A stretch of 64,000 bases of DNA, taken from positions 25,684,906-25,748,905 of the forward strand of contig OX463818.1 in the NCBI GenBank assembly GCA_949825045.1, in the 5' to 3' direction. This stretch comes from Argyresthia goedartella. Lineage: Eukaryota; Arthropoda; Insecta; Lepidoptera; Argyresthiidae. The position numbers and the translations under genes were made by a program. Below the pieces are notes generated by a model. That model searched no databases and was not told the origin of the DNA. It saw only the letters and a program-made list of their open reading frames with translations. Positions 56,425 to 64,000 of this stretch are shown piece after piece; position 1 is the first letter of the stretch, and every line of letters begins with the position of its first letter.

Positions 56425-59163
56425 TTACTCACTGTTTAGAAAATAGTGATGGGGCAGCTTATAACTTATATAAGTATTAGCATACGATAAAGTATGTAGA
56501 CGTGATTTACCGATAGATGAGACAAGACTATTGCTGTGGTGTGGATTTTTATCGATATAAAATTTTCGAGATATGTTTAGTACATAAGGTTTTATTTTTG
56601 GGAGCTGAATTTTGCCATGCAATTTAGAAAGGTTGGTGTAAAAGGGAGTATTAAAAGCTGTTTTTAGGGCTTTATTTTGCACTAATTGGAGCTTATCGAA
56701 GTTTGAGTCACAAGTACTACTCCATACTGGAGCAGCATAAGTGATACAGGGCCTTATTAGTGTAGTGTACATCCTAAATTTGGTGTATGCGCTCAGATTT
56801 GATCGTCTGTTGAGGATCTGGCTTAGCCCACATAAAGATTTAATTCCCTTTTGATGTAGTGCCTTTGTTTGTGTCGTCCAGTTCAGTTTTGTGTCCAGAA
56901 TAATGCCGAGGTATTTAACACTTTGTTTCCACGGTATTTTGTGTCCATTAATGGTGAGCTGTCGTGTAGGGATTTGACGTTTCCGGGTAAAGAGGATAGC
57001 ATCAGTCTTAGACCCATTAAGTTTAAGTTTCCACTTAGTGAAGTACTCATGTAAGAGTTCTAGGGACATATCAAGTCGACTTATGACAAGATCAATATCC
57101 TCAGATGAAGTAAAAACAGCTGTGTCATCAGCAAAGCAGGCCAGCTGCGTACGGGGTTGTTTAGGAATATCGTTCAAATAAACGAGAAAGAGGTAGGGTC
57201 CCAAAACAGAGCCCTGTGGTACACCTGCTGGGACACCGTATATATCCGATTCGGTGATACCGATATGTACTTTGAACCGCCGATTTTCTAGGTAGGACAC
57301 TACAAGCTTGACCAGTTTTAGAGGGACTCCTATTTCAATTAATTTATGGGCTAGGCCGTCATGCCAGACTGTGTCAAAGGCCTTTTCGACATCGAGTAGG
57401 TACATTCCTGTAGTGCTGTTTTTGTTGTGGTTGTCAGCAATATTTTCAGCTACACGTGCCAGTTGCTGGACAGTGGAATGTCCTCTGCGGAAGCCAAATT
57501 GTTCTGGCAAGAGGTGAGGGTCACTGTAACGTGCTAACCTTGAGAGGATAAGCTGCTCGTACAGTTTTCCCAGGGTAGAAAGCAGGCTAATCGGTCGGTA
57601 GCTTACAGAATCTGACTCTTCCTTTCCTGGCTTCTTGATCGCTATAACTTTAGCAAGCTTCCAGGCTGATGGATAGTAACAAGTCCGTAAGCATCCATTG
57701 AGAATTTTCGTCAGTGAAACAATACCCTTTTGAGGCAGATTTTTTAACAGAATATTGGTTATGCTATCGGGTCCAGGGGATTTGCGACTTTTGAGGCTAC
57801 GGACGTGTTTCCAAAGTTCCTTAGGACGGATGGGATGCAAGATAGGGTCATCATTAGGACTGTAATTACTTAAAAGGTTACCAGATCTATTAACGATGCC
57901 AGCAGTATCGGCAGAAGGGACCCAGCTGGACGTGAGGAGCATGTTATTGTGAAAACTTTCTGCAAGAACATTGGATTGGTCGTGAATATCTATAGTTAAC
58001 GAGCCATCAATATTTTTAAGGGGAGGTATTACACAGGATTTCCGGTTTAGGGAACGAACTAATTTCCAAATGTCGGAGCTGGGATTATCGACTTTACTCA
58101 GTTTTTTATTCCATGTTTTGTCGTTGTGTGCTTGGATGGCTATTTTAATCTGTTCCTGGAGATTATTCATGGCTGTTCTAAGGGATCTGCGAAAATTTGG
58201 GTTTGTTTCACGTTGGTCATGTTTGCGAAGGCGGTTTTTGTTTCTTATTAATTTTTTGATAAACCGGGGCAAAGGAGTAGGGCTGTCAGAAATTTTCACT
58301 TTGGGTACAAATCTATCTCTAGCTTCTGAGATAATGTTGGTAATATCACTCACAGCATCCTCTAAGTCGGTGATAGAATCATACACCTTAGCGGAAAGGA
58401 AAATTTTTTCGTTAATAAATGAGCGGAAGCTGGTCCAGTCAGCTTTGGGATAGTTAAAAAGCTTCATAGTTTCACGTAAGGGGGTGCCTTCAACGGTAAA
58501 GACCACGGGGAGGTGATTTGAGGAGAGGGCAGGTACCGTAAGTAGGCCGGAGATATTTGTAACATTTTTCACTAAGCACAAATCTGGGGTAGATGGGATA
58601 TTATGTGGGTTATAATGTACAAGGGTTGGACTATCCGGGGCATGAATTATAAAGTCATTATCTAGCATGTGGTTTACAAGCGTTTTGCAGCGATTGTTGG
58701 AGGAGGGACAATTCCAAAGTGTATGCTTCGCATTGAGATCACCCATGATAAGAACTCTTGGGCCTAGTTTCAATAAAATATCCAGGTCAGAAGTAGAGAT
58801 CTCTGAGTTAGGTGACTGGTAGGCTGCAATTACTGAATACTCATAACCTGACAATATTACTCGAACACCAATGGATTCCATCGTTTGGGTAATTGGAATG
58901 GATATTCGTGTATGTTGAAGGTCCGACTTAATTAGTAGGGCTACGCCTTGACCTTTGCCGTTATTGGGGTGTTTGTCCTGCCGATAGCACACATATCCGG
59001 GAGTATTTAGCAGGGCATTAGTGGATAGTCTTGTCTCATTTACCGCAAGAATGTCTATTGATAGTTCTAGGAGTAGATCAAGAAGATCATGAATTTGAGA
59101 CCGAATGCCATCTGCATTCCAGTACATTAGATTAAGAGCGTTTGCACTAAATGTATTGCCCAA
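56425..59163 (-). CDS. Jockey-D ORF2: endonuclease and reverse transcriptase
   Basis: The open frame has 912 codons from 59,163, but the first codon there is TTG; the first ATG is codon 13 (59,127-59,125), 19 nt after the ORF1 stop, giving 900 residues that begin with MYWNADGIRS, the first strand of the endonuclease. Numbered on the 912 frame: Asn16, Glu43 (VNETRLS), GDLN at 141-144, terminal SNHLPV with His217. RT: YRPISLLS 522-529, LDVEKAFDTV with Asp591, GVPQGSVLGP 647-656, CFADD with Asp679 and Asp680. C-terminal part includes VKYLGIILDTKLNW. No RNase H, as usual in the clade. The enzyme nicks target DNA and copies its own RNA there. Odd: Asn216 stands where most relatives have Asp (SDH). 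Confidence 0.93.
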   Translation of the reverse strand: MGNTFSANALNLMYWNADGIRSQIHDLLDLLLELSIDILAVNETRLSTNALLNTPGYVCYRQDKHPNNGKGQGVALLIKSDLQHTRISIPITQTMESIGVRVILSGYEYSVIAAYQSPNSEISTSDLDILLKLGPRVLIMGDLNAKHTLWNCPSSNNRCKTLVNHMLDNDFIIHAPDSPTLVHYNPHNIPSTPDLCLVKNVTNISGLLTVPALSSNHLPVVFTVEGTPLRETMKLFNYPKADWTSFRSFINEKIFLSAKVYDSITDLEDAVSDITNIISEARDRFVPKVKISDSPTPLPRFIKKLIRNKNRLRKHDQRETNPNFRRSLRTAMNNLQEQIKIAIQAHNDKTWNKKLSKVDNPSSDIWKLVRSLNRKSCVIPPLKNIDGSLTIDIHDQSNVLAESFHNNMLLTSSWVPSADTAGIVNRSGNLLSNYSPNDDPILHPIRPKELWKHVRSLKSRKSPGPDSITNILLKNLPQKGIVSLTKILNGCLRTCYYPSAWKLAKVIAIKKPGKEESDSVSYRPISLLSTLGKLYEQLILSRLARYSDPHLLPEQFGFRRGHSTVQQLARVAENIADNHNKNSTTGMYLLDVEKAFDTVWHDGLAHKLIEIGVPLKLVKLVVSYLENRRFKVHIGITESDIYGVPAGVPQGSVLGPYLFLVYLNDIPKQPRTQLACFADDTAVFTSSEDIDLVISRLDMSLELLHEYFTKWKLKLNGSKTDAILFTRKRQIPTRQLTINGHKIPWKQSVKYLGIILDTKLNWTTQTKALHQKGIKSLCGLSQILNRRSNLSAYTKFRMYTTLIRPCITYAAPVWSSTCDSNFDKLQLVQNKALKTAFNTPFYTNLSKLHGKIQLPKIKPYVLNISRKFYIDKNPHHSNSLVSSIGKSRLHTLSYANTYISYKLPHHYFLNSE

Positions 59164-60397
59164 GATGTGTCAGTACAAGTATGACTTTGTCAACCATTGA
59201 GTCGCATGTAGTGAACTGATCTTTTATTTTCCTAATCACTGAAAGTATTTGTAGCATCTCTGAAGTACTATCGTCGGGTTTTTGACTAGGATCTTCGTAA
59301 CCTATTTTCTTCCTTAAGAACTCGTTTGGATCTTGATGTCTGGTTACATGCGAGTAGGTTCTCTGTTTTGGCTTTGTAATAGTATTTGTCCATGCTTGAT
59401 TGTAATTCAATTGAGATGTGGGCGGAGCTTTTGTTGTTTCGGGTACACTATTAACACGGGTGAGATTGGTTCCTCGGCTTCTTTGAGTGCGCTGTAAGTA
59501 TTCAACACGCTCTTTGCATTTTGAATAATTAGCAGGGTGTTCCTCGTTGCAGTTACAACAGCGGGCTGGGAGTGCACGATCCGTCTTTGGACAATCCTTC
59601 GAGGAATGTAGTTCGGTACACTTTACGCAACGAGCAGTTAGATTGCAGTTTTTTGCAGCGTGTCCGAATCGTTGGCATCTATAGCACTGAGTCCCACTAG
59701 TTGAGTTGGGCTTGTAACGTTGGATCGAAATCACACAATGACATAAATGCTTTAACTGACGGAATTTTGTCATGTCAGTGCCAGCTGGTAACTGGATCAA
59801 GAATGGTGGGTAAGGTGAGTCTGTATTTTTACACTTCATTTTCGTGACTGAGGCATCCTTGTAGCCAAGACTCGCCAGTTCATCAGGGATGAGACTTTCG
59901 ACAGAGGCTGGAAGGCCACGTATGACGACCTTAGATAGTTTTTCATCCTTACGACTGTATGTGTGGAAGGCAACATCTTTAGTAATGAGTCCGTCCTTGA
60001 TTTCTTGGTGACTTGTGGCGGTGTAACAGTGAACTGCTACCTTATTGCGACCTTTATATGCTAGATGGAAGTTCTTGGTGAAGGATAGTATCATGGTTTT
60101 TATGGTTTCATGAGTCCAATCTACCGGAATCTCAATGACAATTGGTGGAATTTTAGGGGCCTTAGTCTTCTTTTCGGGCGCCACACGGGTGAAATTTGAT
60201 GACGTGGCTTCACTTTGTTCGAATCGGAGATTTGAAAAACGATTACTTACAGGAACGTTTAGGGTCTTCATCTGCTGGGCTCGAGGTGGTGCATGACGCT
60301 TGGGATAACGCCAGGTATCCGCGTCATCGTCAGCAGGTCTTTTGCCTACACTAGTAAGGCTTTCAGCCGAGTATGTTCTTGTAACATATTTATCCAT
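59147..60397 (-). CDS. Jockey-D ORF1: Gag-like nucleic-acid-binding protein
   Basis: 416 residues. The N-terminal part (1-80) is basic and disordered, with GKRPADDD. Residues about 84-225 look like the conserved central domain of jockey ORF1 (IPPIVIEIPVDWTHETIKTM, then KVVIRGLPASVESLIPDEL). Three zinc knuckles follow: Cys238-Cys241-His246-Cys251, Cys257-Cys260-His264-Cys269 and Cys280-Cys283-His287-Cys294. Such proteins coat the element RNA and bring it to the nucleus. The ATG at 60,397 is the first in frame and opens MDKYVTRTYS. The stop TAG is at 59,149-59,147, just ahead of ORF2. No damage seen. The C-terminal 120 residues are polar and poorly conserved by nature. Confidence 0.93.
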   Translation of the reverse strand: MDKYVTRTYSAESLTSVGKRPADDDADTWRYPKRHAPPRAQQMKTLNVPVSNRFSNLRFEQSEATSSNFTRVAPEKKTKAPKIPPIVIEIPVDWTHETIKTMILSFTKNFHLAYKGRNKVAVHCYTATSHQEIKDGLITKDVAFHTYSRKDEKLSKVVIRGLPASVESLIPDELASLGYKDASVTKMKCKNTDSPYPPFLIQLPAGTDMTKFRQLKHLCHCVISIQRYKPNSTSGTQCYRCQRFGHAAKNCNLTARCVKCTELHSSKDCPKTDRALPARCCNCNEEHPANYSKCKERVEYLQRTQRSRGTNLTRVNSVPETTKAPPTSQLNYNQAWTNTITKPKQRTYSHVTRHQDPNEFLRKKIGYEDPSQKPDDSTSEMLQILSVIRKIKDQFTTCDSMVDKVILVLTHLGQYI

Positions 60398-60568
60398 CTC
60401 GGTTATATGACGAGATTATCGATAGCCCGGGTATCGACGGCGTTCCCATCACTAGAGTATGTGATGGCGAGCGCAAGGCAGCAGGACTGGTTTTGGTGAG
60501 TCACACTTGCTTCACACGGAATTATGTTAGAAACGTGCACTCGTCACAAAGACTGATGCGCCACTCGA
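60398..60568 (-). promoter_or_regulatory. 5' UTR / internal promoter region of Jockey-D
   Basis: Jockey-type elements carry an RNA polymerase II promoter downstream of their start. Here the 5' end reads TCGAGTGGCGCATCAGTC, with TCAGTC matching the arthropod initiator consensus. A TATCGATA word (60,417-60,424), the DREF site in Drosophila, lies about 20 bases before the ORF1 ATG. Function is inferred from position only. Confidence 0.45.
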
Positions 60569-60582
60569 TTTCGCTGCAATTG
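60569..60582. repeat. Right target-site duplication of Jockey-D
   Basis: TTTCGCTGCAATTG, identical to 56,049-56,062; the neighbouring bases differ (C versus A before it), so the length is 14. Confidence 0.9.
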
Positions 60583-60819
60583 CAATGCATATTATTGTAA
60601 AATAAAGCTAAAAAGTTTACCAATGTACACAGATAACAGTTTTGTTACATTTTTTTTAAATTATATGGAAAAAACCCGAGTGGTGATATTATTTTCTCTG
60701 GCTTCAAATGACCGAAATTAGAAATAATCTCCTGCAAAAAAAATATCACACTGGACTATTATTTTATAAATTTGTACGCTTAACCAGATTTGTAAAGTCG
60801 TACAAAACTCAGGTTTTAA

Positions 60820-61942
60820 AAAGTCAAAGACAAAGTAAAATTTCTTAATTACTGTAGATATTGACATATACTTAGCAAACGTCATGTTTGCCTCTTGTCT
60901 ACATTGGACTACTGTTGGAGGTGAAGGGCGCAGAAACTCCCACAGATTCATTTTTAGATCTCTTTTTAAAATTGCTTATTATTTATTAGACTATCATCAT
61001 GAATAAGTAGGAATAAATAATAACATAATTATTAACAGCAAGGTCTTTTTTGAATTAGATTAAACCCATAAAGTCCCGTCATTTAAGTAATCTTGAACAT
61101 TGTTATATCTCTCTTTCGACAAAGTAGCTTTCACGTGATTTTTTAATAGTTCAAATGGCTATTTCAAAATCTCCAGAGATATCTTGTTGTAGCAGAGAAT
61201 GCACTGACCCTTGAAAGAATTGCTAACCTTCGCGAGTCTTAACCAGGGCGCAACTAGTCTGTGATTATATCTTAGGTAAACATTATAGTTATCGCTAAGT
61301 TTGGAAAATTTTGTTAAATTCGTAATATTTTATATTTTCGAAAATAAATTGAACATTTAATATGTCAATTTCTTTAAAGAGCTCTCTAAAGGAATCTTTA
61401 AAATTGCTCAAATAGTTATTTTCTGTAAAATAAAAATAGTTGGAATATACGCTGATTTCTCCCACAACAAGATACCATAGAACATGCATGACACTATTAA
61501 AGTAACTAAAATATACTAGCCAAGATATAGCCACATTCGTGTATTGTCTGTTGTCCTTAACAGCGTAAGCCGCAGAACTTGATTTACCAGCTGATTTGTT
61601 GATTTGGGTTCCACACTGGAATTTTCTATCAATGGTTATTCCAAGAAACTTCGTTGCATTTATATTTTCATTGGTGTCTTACACTAAACTGGTCTCAACT
61701 TGCCTGATATTTGGAAGTGATAATTTGATACACTTGGTTTTACCAGCGTTTAACAATAAATTATTTACTGTGAACCAATGCAAGGTTAAAGATCCAACGA
61801 TCCAAAGATCCAATATAACCATTAAAATCATCAAATTCTTCTTTTTGTCTTTCAATTTTGAAGACCAGTGATCTGTCATCGGCAATAATACTATGCCAGT
61901 CAATTTCTCCAGCATGAAAGGCATATCGTTAATATATACAAA
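60820..61942 (-). pseudogene. Jockey-A LINE fragment (copy 6)
   Basis: Reverse complement of Jockey-A from the TTTGTC/TTTGAC tail (60,822-60,835) through the 3' UTR, ORF2 C-terminus and thumb to the RT segment MVEKLTDIVLFADD (61,880-61,925). Collinear with copy 3, many small indels. A CAAAGATC-type triplication at 61,792-61,815 is a local expansion. Ends where foldback MITE P copy 3 begins. Confidence 0.85.
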
Positions 61943-61990
61943 GTTATTGCTATTAATCTGAAACGTGGCGTTTACTGTATTGTAATTTAT

Positions 61991-62379
61991 TTGACTGATA
62001 CGTAATGAAGGGCATTAAAACTCGAGTGTAGTCGGCGAGTTTCATATAAATATCACGTGAGAGTTTTAATGCCTTATTATGTACAGTTACATTTACTAGT
62101 TTATCTACACACGTATCATAAACCCTCTTTACTGCGTCCAAAAACCGCACGTTAAGATCAGCATAATGTTAAACTACTTTGTGAAAACTCATTTCATATC
62201 TGAATATTGAACATTTTGACCATAATGTGTAAATTTTCTACATATTATGACAATAAAATTTGGAACGCCTTCGAACGAATATTCAGATAAGAAATGAGTT
62301 TTTACCAAGTATATCATTATGCTGGTCATAACTGGTCAGAAAAGAGGGTCTATGATACGTGTGTAGATAAAATAATAAA
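61991..62379 (+). mobile_element. Foldback MITE 'P', copy 3
   Basis: Head GGGCATTAAAACTCGAG / GAGAGTTTTAATGCC; left arm TTTATCTACACACGTATCAT (62,101-62,120), right arm ATGATACGTGTGTAGATAAA (62,352-62,371), with CTCTTTACTGCGTCCAAAAA inside the left arm. Shorter than copy 1: most of the GC-rich core is missing, which leaves arms of more than 100 bases facing each other. Confidence 0.8.
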
Positions 62380-62469
62380 ATAAAAGTAAAATGTGCTTTA
62401 AACGTATTGTAGAGTCTAAAATGTCTGCCTAAGAGCCTATATCACTGATAAAGATACCATTTTAGTGTA

Positions 62470-62765
62470 TCGTAACCAATGTGTGCCAAACGGGATCCTA
62501 TTACTAAGCCTCCGCTGTCTGTCGATCACTGGGCTGTATCTCATGAACTATAATAGATTGAGAGTACAAATTTTTCCCCAAACAACCTGATGCCGCTGCA
62601 GCAAAAAACAATGAACTTTACGAGATTTTATAGATTGAAGGGGTCCCTATACAAAAGGCATGTTTTATTAACCCCTGCAATCGTTCAAAGATCATCGCAA
62701 ATTTCGCGGCTTATTATGCATGCGGAAACAGGAATACACCTTTTGGGTACAGCACCCTAAAAATA
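62470..62765 (+). repeat. Dispersed repeat D, copy 4
   Basis: GTGCCAAACGGGATCCTATT, ACTAAGCCTCCGCTGTCTGT, CACTGGGCTGTATCTCATGA and the end TTTTGGGTACAGCACCCTAA. The tandem CCGTCC block is reduced to one unit. Confidence 0.7.
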
Positions 62766-64000
62766 GTTTCTTCATTATTGATTCAGGCTCTTTACCTCAC
62801 ACAGATCCGTGTCTTGCTAGAAAGACATTTTCCCGTTACCGGTTTGGAATTTTATTACCACGGCATGAGGTTCGAAATCACGATGCCTCAAAATTGTATT
62901 GGGTCAGTGAGAGGTTACGCAGGTATTTTAGACACTACAATACGTTTAGCCCACATTTTACTCTTTATTTTATTAGTATAATTAGCGCCCTTTTGCAGAT
63001 TAATAGCAATTTTGATTGATTGATTGATTAATTTTGTAACAAGAACTTCTAGGCGCCAGTTTTACAAAAGTATTTTATTTATAAAAGTTTTTGAAGCAAT
63101 GTTCCAGCTTATTGTTATAATTTTTTGCAGGAGATTTTTTTATGTCTGTCGTCTGAATCCGGAAACTTTTTACTGGTTTTTTTTTTGCCAAATCATATTA
63201 ATTTATTAGCTTTATTTTTTATAAATAAGATGTGGGGAATGTAATAATTTGCAGCGACAGCATTAAGAAACATGATGTGGAGCCTCCTTTATCCTTCGTG
63301 TTAGGTTGAGCATATAAGAAAACAAAATCCAACGCTTGTTTTTATTTTATGGTAATCTATTTAAGGATTCCAAGTTGCTCTTCGGTAGGCGGAATGGACA
63401 ATTCCGAGTGAGAAAAATCTTGGTTACCCTATTATTTAATTTCCCAAATATTTAAATAAATTTTCGGAAATTAGGTGATTTCTATTCCCCTTAACGTTGG
63501 ACCATTATTTATGGGACACCCTGTATAATATCTTACTACCCTTAACTGAACTGACAGCTTCAAATCCGACAACTTTTGACCGGTAACCGAAAGTATTTAT
63601 TGTATTTTCAATTTAGTTTTTAATTAGGGCCAATTACTTCGAACGCGATTTAACATTATTCTCCAAATAACTTTAACATCTCTTTATATAGGAGATGGCG
63701 CAAACTATACCCTTATTTATATACAACTAGATCAGTATAACCGTTGCTGGGTTACCGCTTTATGGTAGAAAAAAAATAGTGTTGTAATCACAGTTGGTCA
63801 ATTCATTCGTAACGGTTATTCGAATAATACTTATTCCTATATTAATTATTGATCAAGAGATCGATTAATCAACGCACCTACCTATTTTTCTAACTGAACG
63901 ATATGCCTTCGATTTTACTAAATCGATTTTTGCAACACTAGAAATGTAAATCTTGCAACATTAAAAGTAATAATTCACCAAGTAAAAAACTATAAAAACC
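62766..64000. other. Spacer, nothing recognised
   Basis: AT-rich; GATT units at 63,015-63,030. Overlapping frames at 62,720-63,019 have no domain. Confidence 0.5.

Larger units (their letters stand above)
56063..60568 (-). mobile_element. Jockey-D: full-length two-ORF jockey-clade retrotransposon
   Basis: A 4,506-bp element on the minus strand between two identical 14-bp target copies. Order from its 5' end: 171-nt 5' UTR, ORF1 (416 codons), ORF2 (912 codons of open frame), 3' UTR of about 360 nt with AATAAAG at 56,090-56,084, ending in an A-rich CTTTGAAAAACAAATAAA. No frameshift or internal stop in either ORF. Exact target duplication and open frames point to a recent insertion. Belongs to the jockey clade by ORF1 zinc knuckles, ORF2 without RNase H, and motif pattern. 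Confidence 0.93.

Noticed and set aside
58070..58453. 127-codon plus-strand frame inside Jockey-D
   Set aside because: Antisense shadow of the ORF2 linker coding region.

Overview
This window looks like insect DNA, most likely from a moth or butterfly, and is made almost entirely of transposable elements and their remains. The grounds are: AT-rich sequence; several non-LTR retrotransposon (LINE) families of jockey, RTE and related type; tRNA-headed SINEs ending in short TTA/ATT runs; a short TTAGG-type array; and dispersed noncoding repeats with CCGTCCGTCC or CAGACAGACAGACGGAC blocks that I recognise as common in Lepidoptera. I found no convincing cellular protein gene, no rRNA, no free tRNA gene and no CRISPR array. 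The assignment to Lepidoptera is inference.

Layout. 1-1281 is a LINE coding region on the minus strand running off the left edge. 2752-3003 is the first of five copies of one SINE (SINE-A). 3338-9921 is a nested structure: a minus-strand jockey-like fragment (family 'Jockey-A') is split by a 5.6-kb LINE that encodes an OTU-type cysteine protease domain ahead of its endonuclease and reverse transcriptase, with a 20-bp target duplication (19/20 identical). 10-23 kb is mainly unassigned spacer, with a palindromic element at 12 kb, RTE-type relics at 15-16 kb, a foldback MITE at 19.5 kb and a decayed DDE transposase at 20.2 kb. 23.0-25.6 kb is the best copy of Jockey-A. 26-33 kb holds SINEs of three more types, an RTE tail, a second foldback MITE and two inverted copies of a 0.55-kb repeat. 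35.3-37.1 kb holds two further jockey-like relics head to tail. 39-49 kb is SINE-rich and holds a 177-bp TTAA-flanked MITE, an inverted-repeat element broken by a Jockey-A tail, pieces of three other LINEs, a cluster of perfect palindromes, and a repeated hairpin with compensatory stem changes. 50.8-52.9 kb is another copy of the left-edge LINE family.

56,063-60,568 is the youngest-looking insertion: a full-length two-ORF jockey element on the minus strand, with both reading frames open and an exact 14-bp target duplication. If any element here still moves, it is this one, and it could also supply reverse transcriptase to others. Its endonuclease has Asn where family members usually have Asp beside the catalytic His. 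60.8-62.8 kb is Jockey-A, a third foldback MITE and a dispersed repeat; the rest is spacer.

The insertions can be ordered in time: Jockey-A predates the OTU-LINE that splits it; a Jockey-A tail postdates the inverted-repeat element it interrupts at 43.5 kb; and the two-ORF jockey is the most recent by its exact target duplication and open frames.
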